From Amycolatopsis sp. NBRC 101858 (lineage in GTDB: Bacteria > Actinomycetota > Actinomycetes > Mycobacteriales > Pseudonocardiaceae), in the NCBI RefSeq assembly GCF_030269325.1, contig NZ_BSTD01000004.1:980925-1044924 (forward strand): a DNA stretch of 64,000 bases, given 5' to 3'. How positions within the stretch are numbered: position 1 is the first letter of the stretch; each line of letters begins with the position of its first letter. The notes under the pieces are model-generated. The model saw nothing but the letters and a program-made list of their open reading frames with translations. It was not told the DNA's origin and searched no databases. Shown in pieces: positions 16,544 through 24,880 of this stretch. The position numbers were made by a program, and so were the translations under genes.

Positions 16544-17587
16544 GTGGTGGACCGGGCAAAGGCGGGGGAGCAGACCAGGACGTCGGCCCCGGGGCCGCGG
16601 CAGCCCAGCCTGGCCGACGTCGCCGGCATGGCCGGGGTGTCGCACATGACCGTTTCGCGTGTGGTGAACGAGAGCGGGCCGGTGCGCCCGGAGACCCGCG
16701 AACGGGTCCTCGCCGCCGTGCACAAGCTCGGGTACCGGCCCAACACGGCCGCCCGGACGCTGGTCACCGGCCGGTCGGGCACGCTCGGCGTGGTCGCGCT
16801 GGAGTCCAACCTGTACGGGCCCGCGAGCACTCTTTACGGCATCGAGAACGCGGCTCGCGAAGCCGGGTACGGCGTCGCGATCTGCAGCGTCACCCGGCCG
16901 GGCCGGACGTCGATCGGCGACGCGGTGGAGAGCCTGCGGCGCCAGGCCGTCGAGGGGATCGTCGTCATCGCGCCGCACGTGACGGCCGGGCGGGCGCTGG
17001 CCGCGGTGCCGGGCGACATCCCGGTGGTCGCGGTCGGCGGCGGCGAGTCGGCGCCGGTGCCGGTGATCTCGGTCGACCAGTACGACGGCGCCCGCCGCGC
17101 CACCGAGCACCTCCTCGCCCTCGGCCACCGCACGGTCTGGCACGTGGCCGGCCCGGAGGACTGGCTGGAGGCCCGCGACCGCGAGCGCGGCTGGCGCGAG
17201 ACCCTCGAGCGGCGCGGCCTGCGGGTGCCGGCGGTCGTGCGCGGCGACTGGAGCCCGCGGTCGGGCTACGAGGCGGGCCGGGCGCTGGTCGGCAAGCGCG
17301 GGCTGAAGGCGGTGTTCTCGGCCAACGACCAGATGGCGCTGGGCGTGCTGCGCGCGTTCACCGAGGCGGGCATCCGCGTCCCGGAGGACGTCCACGTCGC
17401 GGGCTTCGACGACGTCCCCGAGGCGGCGTACTTCACCCCGCCCCTGACGACGGTCCGCCAGGACTTCATCGAGGTCGGCCGCAAGACGTTCGGGCTCCTG
17501 GAGGACCGGATGGCGGGCGGCGACATCGGGGCGCGGCACCTCGTGCCGGCCGAGCTGATCGTCCGGGAGAGCACCGGCCCGCGCTGA
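16544..17587 (+). CDS. LacI family transcriptional regulator (paralogue 1)
   Basis: This 347-aa regulator has an N-terminal LacI helix-turn-helix ('PSLADVAGMAGVSHMTVSRVVN', residues about 23-44), a hinge helix and a periplasmic-binding-protein-like effector domain with 'FDDVPEAAYFTPPLTTVRQDF'. The start is the GTG at 16544, with GGAGG 9-13 nt upstream; earlier GTGs at 16511 and 16514 lack this. It is closely similar throughout to the regulator at 32360 and to an HTH-less copy at 51294. It precedes the GH35 gene, whose upstream region carries a LacI-type palindrome at 17829-17842. A role in controlling that gene is inferred. Confidence 0.9.
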   Translation: MVDRAKAGEQTRTSAPGPRQPSLADVAGMAGVSHMTVSRVVNESGPVRPETRERVLAAVHKLGYRPNTAARTLVTGRSGTLGVVALESNLYGPASTLYGIENAAREAGYGVAICSVTRPGRTSIGDAVESLRRQAVEGIVVIAPHVTAGRALAAVPGDIPVVAVGGGESAPVPVISVDQYDGARRATEHLLALGHRTVWHVAGPEDWLEARDRERGWRETLERRGLRVPAVVRGDWSPRSGYEAGRALVGKRGLKAVFSANDQMALGVLRAFTEAGIRVPEDVHVAGFDDVPEAAYFTPPLTTVRQDFIEVGRKTFGLLEDRMAGGDIGARHLVPAELIVRESTGPR

Positions 17588-17596
17588 TGTCCCGTG
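17572..17596. repeat. 25-bp direct repeat, left copy
   Basis: Positions 17572-17596 cover the last codons and stop of LacI paralogue 1 and are repeated exactly at 17774-17798. The period is 202 bp. The pair encloses a 177-bp stretch with locally lower GC content. Confidence 0.9.
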
Positions 17597-17615
17597 GCTG
17601 CCGGCGAATTTTCGG

Positions 17616-17770
17616 TCAGCGCAGGTTCACATCGAGACACCGGGTCGTCGCGGACCACTGCCGCGGCTGTTCCTCGGGGCAAGATCGGCCAAGATCGCCG
17701 AAAAGATCCGACCAGAACGGGCTGATGCCGAAGATCGTGTTCAGTTCCCACTCGATCGCTTGAGCGGCGC
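17616..17770 (-). pseudogene. Possible gene remnant inside the 202-bp insert
   Basis: Read on the minus strand, the segment between the 25-bp repeats gives about 50 codons ending in a stop at 17616. It includes 'EWELNTIFGISPFWSDLFGD', which is not the Arg/Gly-rich type expected of a shadow frame. There is no start codon or ribosome-binding site of its own. It could be the C-terminal remnant of a lost gene carried in with the insert. I do not recognise the family. Confidence 0.25.
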
Positions 17771-17773
17771 GAC

Positions 17774-17798
17774 CACCGGCCCGCGCTGATGTCCCGTG
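17774..17798. repeat. 25-bp direct repeat, right copy
   Basis: This is an exact copy of 17572-17596, including a duplicated fragment of the LacI 3' end with its stop codon. It lies 31 bp before the LacI-type operator of the GH35 gene. Flanking bases differ, so the duplication is limited to 25 bp. Confidence 0.9.
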
Positions 17799-17828
17799 CT
17801 TGGCTCGTTCGAGACAGCCGACCAGGAC

Positions 17829-17842
17829 AGTTAACGCTAACA
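17829..17842. promoter_or_regulatory. LacI-type operator upstream of the GH35 beta-galactosidase
   Basis: AGTTAACGCTAACA differs by one base from the palindrome TGTTAACGCTAACA at 33443-33456 upstream of the arabinose operon. LacI-family operators are typically such CG-centred palindromes. It lies about 100 nt before the ATG at 17943. Confidence 0.75.
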
Positions 17843-17942
17843 CTACCTCGGCACTGATCCATCTCGGTGTTGTATCTTGACCGCTTCTGTGCGGTTGCCA
17901 AAGGATCGTGTGCGGTTCAGTGTCGTTCCAGGAGGTCGCCGC

Positions 17943-20900
17943 ATGCGTGCTTCGTTCCGGGCCCTGCTCGTCGCCCTGCTCGCTCTGGTCGGCGTGGTCG
18001 TTCCGCAGGCCGCCGCGGCTCCACCGAAAGCGGCCCACACCGTCACCTACGACGGCTACTCCTTCCTGGTCGACGGCACCCGCACCTACCTGTGGTCGGG
18101 GGAGTTCCACTCCTACCGCCTCCCGAGCCCCGACCTCTGGCTCGACATCTTCCAGAAGATGAAGGCGGCCGGCTTCAACTCGACGTCGCTCTACTTCGAC
18201 TGGGGCTACCACTCGCCGCGCCAGGGGGTCTACGACTTCACCGGCGTCCGGGACCTCGACAAGCTCCTCGACATGGCCCAGCAGGCCGGCCTCTACGTCA
18301 TCGCGCGGCCCGGGCCCTACATCAACGCCGAGGTCGACGGCGGTGGCTTCCCGACGTGGCTGTCCACCACCCCCGGCCACACCCGCAGCGCCGACCCGGT
18401 CTACCTGAAGTACTCCGACGAGTGGCAGACGCAGATCGACCGGATCATCGCGCGCCACCAGCTCACCAACGGAACCGGCAGCGTGCTGGCCTACCAGGTC
18501 GAGAACGAGTACTACAACGGCAACGCCGACGGCCGCGCCTACATGCAGCACCTCGAGGACAAGGCCCGCGCCGACGGCATCACGGTTCCGCTGGTGGGCA
18601 ACAACAACGGCACCTTCAACGCCGGTGAGGCCGCCCTCGACGTCGATGCCGCCGACTCCTACCCGCAGGGCTTCGACTGCTCCAACCCGACGCGGTGGAA
18701 CGGCGTCCCCGACATCAGCTACGACCACGTCCCCGGCAAGCCGCTGATCACCGCCGAGTTCCAGGGCGGCGCCTTCGACCCGTGGGGCGGCCCGGGCTAC
18801 GAGAAGTGCGCGCAGCTGATCAACGACCAGTTCGCGAACGTCTTCTACGAGCAGAACATCGCGGTCGGCGCCACCGGCCAGAGCTTCTACATGCTGCACG
18901 GCGGCACGTCGTGGGGCTGGAGCGCGATCCCGCAGAACTACACCTCCTACGACTACGGCGCCGCGATCACCGAAGGCCGCCAGTTCGACCCGAAGTACAA
19001 CGAAGACAAGCTGATCGGCTACTTCACCCAGTCGGTCGCCCCGCTGACCAAGACCGACGGGCTGGCGAGCGCGCCGCTCACCGACCCGGCCCTCACCGAC
19101 ACCGCCCGGATCAACCCGGACACCCGCACGCAGTTCCACACCCTGCGCCACACCGATTCGACGTCCACCGCCACGAACACCACGAGCCTCGCGCTCGACC
19201 TCGCCGCGCACGCCGGCTACACCTACGACGACCGCGCCGCCGAGGTCGGCTACACCGGGACCTGGAGCCACGTCGGGCCGGAGGTGAACTACACCGGCGG
19301 CGACTACCAGCACACCGAGTCGTTCTCGGAGGTCACCGGCGACAGCGTCAGCATCCCCTTCACCGGCACCGGGGTCCGCTGGGTGACGTCGAAGGACGGC
19401 AACCACGGCATCGCCGACGTCTACCTCGACGACGCGAAGGTCAGCACCGTCGACCTCTACGCGGCGAGCAAGCAGAACCAGGTCACCGGCTACGAGGTGC
19501 GCGGCCTGCCCGCCGGCGCGCACACGCTCAAGATCGTCGTCACCGGGCAGCAGAACGCGAACGCCGCCGGGGCGTTCGTCGTGGTGGACGCCGTCGACCT
19601 GCTGTCGGGCAGCGCCGACTACTACCCGGTCGTCCCGCAGCAGCCCGGCACCGGCGTCACGCTGAACGGCCGCCAGTCGAAGATCGTCGTCGCCGGGTAC
19701 GACCTCGGGCGGACGCGGATGCAGTACTCGACGTCGGAGATCATGACGAGCGCGGCCATCGGCGGCCGGGACGTCGCCGTGCTCTACGGCGACAAGGGCG
19801 GGCCCGGCGAAACCGTCCTGCGGTTCGCGCAGCAGCCGTCAGTGCAGGTCCTCGGCGGCAACGCGACGTCCACTTGGGACCCCGCCCGCGGCGATCTGCG
19901 ACTGAACTACACCCACGACGGCCTGGCGCGCGTGCTCGTCACCGCACCCGGGCAGCGCCCGCTGCTCCTGCTGCTCGCCGACAAGGCGACGGCGGCGACC
20001 TTCTGGCGCCAGGACACCGCGGCGGGCCCGGTGCTGGTCCGCGGCACGCACCTGGTGCGGACCGCGGCCGACGACCACGGCACCCTGAACCTGACCGGCG
20101 ACACCGGCACCGACGGCACGTTCGAGGTCTTCGCCTCCGAGAAGTCGTTGTCGTGGAACGGATCCCGGGTCGCGACCCAGCCGACGTCCAGCGGCAGCCT
20201 CACCGCCGCCGCGCCGACGGCGAAGGCCGTGACGCTGCCCGCGTTGACCGGCTGGAAGCACCAGCAGGAGTCCCCGGAGAGCCAGCCCGGCTTCGACGAC
20301 TCGGCCTGGCCGGTGGCCGACAAGGACACCTCCAACAGTTCGACGGCGCTCGGCACGAAACCGGTCCTCTTCGCCGACGACTACGGCTTCCACACCGGCA
20401 ACACCTGGTACCGCGGCCGCTTCACCGGCGACGGCAAGCAGACCGGGATCACGCTGGCGAGCCAGAGCGGCGGGCCGGCGGGCGCGTTCTCGGCGTGGCT
20501 CAACGGTGTCTTCCTCGGCAGCTCCAAGGATCCGCAGCACACGTTCCCCTTCCCGGCCGGGACCTTGCGCGCGGGCGAGAACGAGATCTCCGTGCTGACC
20601 GTGAACATGGGCCACGAGGAGGACTACGGCGCGAACAACGGCAACAAGGCCGCGCGCGGCCTCACCTCCGCCCGGCTGACCGGGGCGCCGCTGACGTCGG
20701 TGACCTGGCGCCTGCAGGGCGTCCGCGGCGGCGAAACGGGACTCGACCCGGTCCGCGGCCCGCTCAACACCGGCGGCCTGTACGGCGAGCGCGCGGGCTG
20801 GTCGCTGCCCGGCTTCCCCGACGCTCGCTGGACGTCGGCGTCCCTGCCGGCGAAGGACACCACGCCGGGCGTGTCGTGGTACCGGACGACCGCGGACCTC

Positions 20901-22022
20901 GACCTGCCACGCGGCCAGGACACCTCGCTCGGCCTGACGATCACCGACGATCCCGCCCGCCAGTACCGGGCGCTGCTCTTCGTCAACGGCTGGCAGCTCG
21001 GGCAGTACGTCAACTACCTCGGGCCGCAGCACAGCTTCCCGATCCCGAACGGCGTCCTGAACCCCAACGGCCACAACACGATCGCGGTCGCCGTGTGGAA
21101 CCTCGACGGCAGCACCGGCGGCCTGGGCACGATCGCGTGGACGAACTACGGCAGCTACCGCTCGCCGCTGGCCGTCAAGCAGAACGCGTCGCCCGGCTTC
21201 GACCCCGGGCGGTACGCGATGCCCGCGGCGCCGACCGCGGCGGTGTCGCTGACCGCGCCGGACACGGTGTCGGGTGGGCAGCGGTTCACCGCTTCGGCAA
21301 CGGTGCGGGTGCCCGCGGGGGCGCCGCTGGCGTTCGACGTCAAGCCGGTGCTGACCGCGCCGGCCGGGTGGACGGTCGGCGCGGCATCTCCACCTTCGGT
21401 GGCGAAGATCGACGGCGGCAAGGCGGCGACCTTCACCTGGCCCGTCACCGCTCCCTCCACAGTGGACACGGCCGCGCTGAAGGTGGCGGTGGCCTACCGG
21501 CAGGCCGGGCGGCCGGGTTCGGTGTCCGGCGAGCGGATCGTCGGCGCGGTGCCCCCGGCGCCACCCGCGGGCGAGGTGGCCGTGAGCTCGCTGCCGTTCC
21601 TGACGGCGACGAACGGCTGGGGCCCGGTCGAGCGCGACACGAGCAACGGCGAAGCGGACGCGGGCGACGGCAAGCCGATGACCATCGGCGGGGTGGCGTA
21701 CGCGAAGGGCCTCGGCGCGCACGCGGCGAGCGACGTCCAGCTCTACCTGGCCGGCACCTGCACGCGGCTCACGGCGTCGGTCGGCGTGGACGGCGAAACG
21801 GGCACCGGCGGCAGCGTGAGCTTCAGCGTCTCGGTGGACGGCGTGACCCGGGTGACGACGCCGGTGGTGCGCGGCGGCCAGGCGGCGGTCCCGATCGACG
21901 TCGACGTCACCGGTGCCCAGGTCCTGGACCTGCTGGTGAGCGACGGCGGCGACGGCAACGGCAACGACCACGCGGACTGGGCGCTCCCGACGCTCACCTG
22001 CGCTACGCCGCCTGCCGGGTGA
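17943..22022 (+). CDS. Secreted multidomain GH35 beta-galactosidase with NPCBM domain
   Basis: This 1359-aa enzyme starts at the ATG at 17943, with AGGAGG at good spacing. Residues 1 to about 26 are a Sec signal peptide. The GH35 barrel (about 32-370) carries the probable acid/base E189 in 'QVENEYYN' and nucleophile E272 in 'TAEFQGG'; GH35 enzymes hydrolyse terminal beta-galactose. Beta-sandwich domains typical of large GH35 enzymes follow. An inserted carbohydrate-binding-like module lies at about 427-556 ('GYTGTWSHVG', 'TGTGVRWVTSKDGNHG'). Near the C-terminus are an NEW3-like domain and an NPCBM module (about 1210-1355, 'KGLGAHAASDVQLYL'). Galactan or arabinogalactan is the likely polymer. 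A LacI-type operator lies upstream. The 3' end overlaps the next gene by 20 nt. Confidence 0.92.
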   Translation: MRASFRALLVALLALVGVVVPQAAAAPPKAAHTVTYDGYSFLVDGTRTYLWSGEFHSYRLPSPDLWLDIFQKMKAAGFNSTSLYFDWGYHSPRQGVYDFTGVRDLDKLLDMAQQAGLYVIARPGPYINAEVDGGGFPTWLSTTPGHTRSADPVYLKYSDEWQTQIDRIIARHQLTNGTGSVLAYQVENEYYNGNADGRAYMQHLEDKARADGITVPLVGNNNGTFNAGEAALDVDAADSYPQGFDCSNPTRWNGVPDISYDHVPGKPLITAEFQGGAFDPWGGPGYEKCAQLINDQFANVFYEQNIAVGATGQSFYMLHGGTSWGWSAIPQNYTSYDYGAAITEGRQFDPKYNEDKLIGYFTQSVAPLTKTDGLASAPLTDPALTDTARINPDTRTQFHTLRHTDSTSTATNTTSLALDLAAHAGYTYDDRAAEVGYTGTWSHVGPEVNYTGGDYQHTESFSEVTGDSVSIPFTGTGVRWVTSKDGNHGIADVYLDDAKVSTVDLYAASKQNQVTGYEVRGLPAGAHTLKIVVTGQQNANAAGAFVVVDAVDLLSGSADYYPVVPQQPGTGVTLNGRQSKIVVAGYDLGRTRMQYSTSEIMTSAAIGGRDVAVLYGDKGGPGETVLRFAQQPSVQVLGGNATSTWDPARGDLRLNYTHDGLARVLVTAPGQRPLLLLLADKATAATFWRQDTAAGPVLVRGTHLVRTAADDHGTLNLTGDTGTDGTFEVFASEKSLSWNGSRVATQPTSSGSLTAAAPTAKAVTLPALTGWKHQQESPESQPGFDDSAWPVADKDTSNSSTALGTKPVLFADDYGFHTGNTWYRGRFTGDGKQTGITLASQSGGPAGAFSAWLNGVFLGSSKDPQHTFPFPAGTLRAGENEISVLTVNMGHEEDYGANNGNKAARGLTSARLTGAPLTSVTWRLQGVRGGETGLDPVRGPLNTGGLYGERAGWSLPGFPDARWTSASLPAKDTTPGVSWYRTTADLDLPRGQDTSLGLTITDDPARQYRALLFVNGWQLGQYVNYLGPQHSFPIPNGVLNPNGHNTIAVAVWNLDGSTGGLGTIAWTNYGSYRSPLAVKQNASPGFDPGRYAMPAAPTAAVSLTAPDTVSGGQRFTASATVRVPAGAPLAFDVKPVLTAPAGWTVGAASPPSVAKIDGGKAATFTWPVTAPSTVDTAALKVAVAYRQAGRPGSVSGERIVGAVPPAPPAGEVAVSSLPFLTATNGWGPVERDTSNGEADAGDGKPMTIGGVAYAKGLGAHAASDVQLYLAGTCTRLTASVGVDGETGTGGSVSFSVSVDGVTRVTTPVVRGGQAAVPIDVDVTGAQVLDLLVSDGGDGNGNDHADWALPTLTCATPPAG

Positions 22023-22710
22023 TCTCCGGAACCGGCCGGAGGAAGAAGGTGGCGCGGACTTCGCGACGTTCGCGCCACAGGTGGTACAGCGCCAGGCCGA
22101 AGATGATCGAGCCGATCACGTTGGCGATGAAGTGCCACCACACGCGGTAGGTCGTCAGCCCGATGCCCGGGTCCACGAGGCCGAAGAACGTCGACAGCCC
22201 GATCGCCCGGGGTGCGCCGAAGCCGATCGACAGCGTGAGGACCAGGTGCTCGAGCCCGTGCAGGCCCTGCATCCAGACGCCCATCTTCGCCCAGCGGCGG
22301 GCGCGGGTGCCGAGCGCCCGCCGCGTGATCACCATGACCCCGGCCAGCCCGGCCAGGAAGATGAAGTTGCCGGTGAGGTGCAGCAGCTCCATCCCGAACG
22401 TCTTGCGGTCCGGCAGCAGCATCTGCAGGCCGTTCGCGAGCCCGGTGCCCCACGGCGTCATCCACGCCGGGGAGTTCGGGTGCCCGAGCCAGTAACCGAC
22501 CTGCGCGATGTGCTCCTGGACGTGGCCGAGCTGCCCGAGCACGCCGACGCCGATCACCGCGACCGAGCCGCGGTACACCCACGGCCGCACCGGCCCGCGG
22601 TTCGCGTACGCCAGCACCCCGACCGCCGCCCACATGGCCAGCGCCCAGAGCACCAGCAGCGTCGCCCCCGCGACGTCCCAGCCGGACATCGTCCCCATCG
22701 GCATGGTCAT
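22003..22710 (-). CDS. Polytopic membrane protein with histidine motifs, unknown function
   Basis: This 235-aa protein has about five or six hydrophobic helices. Histidines recur within or beside the helices: 'GHVQEHIAQ', 'ELLHLTGN', 'GLHGLEHLVL' and 'WWHFIAN'. This spacing suggests metal or haem binding in the membrane, but no family function is known to me. It may belong to an actinobacterial DUF (possibly DUF6008), a low-confidence recollection. The start 'MTMPMGTMSGWD' at 22710 offers several in-frame ATGs. It is a single gene, convergent with the GH35 gene and overlapping its end by 20 nt. A role in sugar metabolism is not implied. Confidence 0.65.
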   Translation of the reverse strand: MTMPMGTMSGWDVAGATLLVLWALAMWAAVGVLAYANRGPVRPWVYRGSVAVIGVGVLGQLGHVQEHIAQVGYWLGHPNSPAWMTPWGTGLANGLQMLLPDRKTFGMELLHLTGNFIFLAGLAGVMVITRRALGTRARRWAKMGVWMQGLHGLEHLVLTLSIGFGAPRAIGLSTFFGLVDPGIGLTTYRVWWHFIANVIGSIIFGLALYHLWRERREVRATFFLRPVPEITRQAA

Positions 22711-22819
22711 GGCGTCTCCCGTCGTCGACGCCCGAGCCTAACGGGAACCGACCGCAGGCAACGTCTTCCGCTGTGCGCCCGGGAACTGGACAAACCGTTA
22801 CACCACAACGGTTTCCCGG

Positions 22820-23437
22820 TCAGGCGAGGACAAGTCGGACGGCGAGTGCGGTGATCACCGCACTCGACACCAGCGCCGTCGCCAACCGGCCCCGCGGTCC
22901 GGTGAGGACCCGGCCGAGCAGGGCCCCGCCGCCGGCCAGGAGCGCTTGCCAGCTCGCCGAGGCGGCGAACGCGGCCAGCACGAACCCGACCTGCTCGGGC
23001 ACGGACACCGCGCTGCCGGCGCGGTCGCCGACGACCAGGGCGGTGAAGTAGACGACCGTCGTCGGGTTCACCAGCGTGATGCCGAGCAGGCTGACGTAGG
23101 CGCGGCCGGGCGCGAGCGGCGTCACCGGCCGGGTGGTGGCGTCGCGGTGGGATCGCAGCGCCGAAACGGCCCCGCGGATCGCCAGCGCGACCAGGATCCC
23201 GGCCGAGACCAGCCGCAACGGCCCGGCGATGGGCGTCACGAGTCCCGCGACCGCGGCGCCGCCGAGCACCGCCACCAGCGCGTACGCGCCGTCGGCCGTG
23301 GCGACGCCGAGGGCCGCGGCCAGGCCGGTGCGCAGTGACGTGCGGGCGGTGAGCGCGACGAGGTAGGTCGCGACGGCGCCGACCGGGATCGCGATGCCGT
23401 AGCCGGCCAGCAGGCCGGCGACCAGCGCGCCCGTCAC
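22820..23437 (-). CDS. LysE/RhtB family amino-acid exporter
   Basis: This 205-aa integral membrane protein has about six hydrophobic segments. It shows the N-terminal 'AGYGIAIPVGAVATYLVAL' corresponding to the LysE 'PGP' region, and the mid-protein 'LLGITLVNPTTVVYF', which matches the conserved 'NPk' helix of the family. LysE members export basic or other amino acids by proton antiport; the substrate here is unknown. The frame is open to 23605 but its upstream part is Arg/Pro-rich noise, so the GTG at 23437 (VTGALVAGLL) is chosen even though the ribosome-binding site is weak. It diverges from the SDR gene. It has no operon partner. Confidence 0.8.
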   Translation of the reverse strand: MTGALVAGLLAGYGIAIPVGAVATYLVALTARTSLRTGLAAALGVATADGAYALVAVLGGAAVAGLVTPIAGPLRLVSAGILVALAIRGAVSALRSHRDATTRPVTPLAPGRAYVSLLGITLVNPTTVVYFTALVVGDRAGSAVSVPEQVGFVLAAFAASASWQALLAGGGALLGRVLTGPRGRLATALVSSAVITALAVRLVLA

Positions 23438-23658
23438 GGCGCCGGGGTGATCGACCCCCGCGGACGGCCCGGCTGCTGCTGGACCGGCGCGGTGGTCGCG
23501 GCGACGGTCGGCAGGAGCGGGGTGCGAGAGGAGGTCATGCGCAGATGGTGTCGCCGCCGGGTCCGGTGCGGCAACCGGATTTCCCAGCCGGTGCGCACCG
23601 GGCACCTGTGCTTGAATCGCCCCGGAGGGAGGGGCCGACGCGAGAAGGGGATTTCACC

Positions 23659-24453
23659 ATGCGGGTCGACCTCAGCGGGAAGACGGCACTGGTCACCGGG
23701 TCCACCCAGGGCATCGGCTCGGCGATCGCGGCGGGGCTCGCGGCCGCGGGCGCGCGGGTCGCGGTCAACGGCCGGAGCGAAACCGGGGTCTTGAAGGCGA
23801 TCGCGCGCCTGAAGGAAGACCTGCCGGACGCCGACCTGGTGCCGGCGCCGGGTGACGTCTCGGAGGAAGCCGGCGCGGCGCAGGTCGTCGAGGAGGTGCC
23901 CGACGCCGACATCCTCGTCAACAACCTCGGCATCTTCGGCGCCCAGGAGCCGCTCGACATCACCGACGCCGACTGGCGGCGGTACTTCGAGGTCAACGTC
24001 CTGGCCGCGGTGCGGCTCACCCGTGCCTACCTGCCCGGCATGACCGGCCGCGGCTGGGGCCGGATCCAGTACATCGCCAGCGATTCGGCGATCGTGATCC
24101 CCGCCGAGATGATCCACTATGGAGTGTCGAAGACGGCGCTGCTGGGCGTCTCGCGCGGGTTCGCCAAGCACGCGGCCGGTACCGGGGTCACGGTGAACGC
24201 GGTGATCGCGGGCCCGACGCACACCGGCGGCGTCGAGGACTTCGTCTACGAGCTGGTGGACAAGGACCTGCCGTGGGACGAGGCGCAGCGGGAGTTCATG
24301 AAGGAGCACCGGCCGCAGTCCCTGCTGCAGCGCCTGATCGAGCCCGAAGAGATCGCGAACCTGGTGGTGTACCTGAGTTCCCCGTTCGCCTCGGCGACGA
24401 CGGGCGCGGCCGTGCGCGTCGACGGCGGGTACGTCGACTCGATCGTGCCGTAG
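23659..24453 (+). CDS. Short-chain dehydrogenase/reductase (SDR), unknown substrate
   Basis: This 264-aa classical SDR has the nucleotide-binding 'TGSTQGIG' (residues about 13-20), 'NNLG' in place of NNAG, catalytic S141 in 'IASDSAIV' and Y154-K158 in 'YGVSK'. An Arg after beta-strand 2 ('VNGRSE') favours NADP(H). The start at 23659 has AGAAGGGGA upstream. It is a normal-length single-domain enzyme with an intact catalytic triad, so it is probably active on a hydroxyl or keto compound. The neighbourhood does not suggest which. A GC-rich weak hairpin follows the stop. Confidence 0.88.
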   Translation: MRVDLSGKTALVTGSTQGIGSAIAAGLAAAGARVAVNGRSETGVLKAIARLKEDLPDADLVPAPGDVSEEAGAAQVVEEVPDADILVNNLGIFGAQEPLDITDADWRRYFEVNVLAAVRLTRAYLPGMTGRGWGRIQYIASDSAIVIPAEMIHYGVSKTALLGVSRGFAKHAAGTGVTVNAVIAGPTHTGGVEDFVYELVDKDLPWDEAQREFMKEHRPQSLLQRLIEPEEIANLVVYLSSPFASATTGAAVRVDGGYVDSIVP

Positions 24454-24754
24454 GCCCGCTCCCGCCCGGGCGCACGGGGGAGGCCCGGGAGGGAACGGGG
24501 GCTTGGGGTCGGTACGGGGGCCGCCTCGCGGCGGAAGGCACGACACGGCTCCTGCGTTACCGGTATTCCGTGAAGGCAAGGGGTGAGGCCCGGGGGCACC
24601 GCCGTACCGACACCCGATACAACGTCCGAGGCCGTCCGGTGTTCCGCGGCCGGGGGTGACGTGCGTCGCCACCGTTCGGGGTACCCCGCGCAGGGGTCGC
24701 CCGGACGAGCGCGCGGACTGTCCGGATCGGCCCGCGTGGTTCATGATCGACTTC
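24454..24754. other. Intergenic stretch, weak hairpin only
   Basis: This gap of about 300 nt follows the SDR gene. CCCGGGC (24465-24471) can pair with GCCCGGG (24483-24489) as a weak terminator 11 nt after the stop codon. I see no other gene, RNA or repeat in it. Confidence 0.5.
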
Positions 24755-24880
24755 ATGGACCACATCGAGACACCGGTGAAACCCGCCCGAGGCCTGCGGC
24801 GGGTCCTCCTCGCGGCGGCGGCGGGCGCAGTGCTCGCCGCCACCGCGTGGGTGGCCCTGTGGCTGGCCATGCACCTCTGA
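24755..24880 (+). CDS. Possible 41-aa single-helix membrane protein
   Basis: The frame starting at ATG 24755 (or 24743) encodes a basic N-terminus ('KPARGLRR') and one transmembrane helix ('VLLAAAAGAVLAATAWVALWLA'-type, residues about 19-39). This positive-inside arrangement is typical of small bitopic proteins. The stop directly abuts the stop of the convergent lyase gene. There is no ribosome-binding site at either ATG and no recognised family. It could be chance, because Ala/Leu/Val-rich frames arise easily at high GC. Confidence 0.35.
   Translation: MDHIETPVKPARGLRRVLLAAAAGAVLAATAWVALWLAMHL

Noticed and set aside
17616..19523. 635-aa minus-strand frame opposite the GH35 gene as one long gene
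   Set aside because: Most of it is a shadow of the GH35 coding sequence; only the last about 50 codons, within the 202-bp insert, look peptide-like and are listed separately at low confidence.
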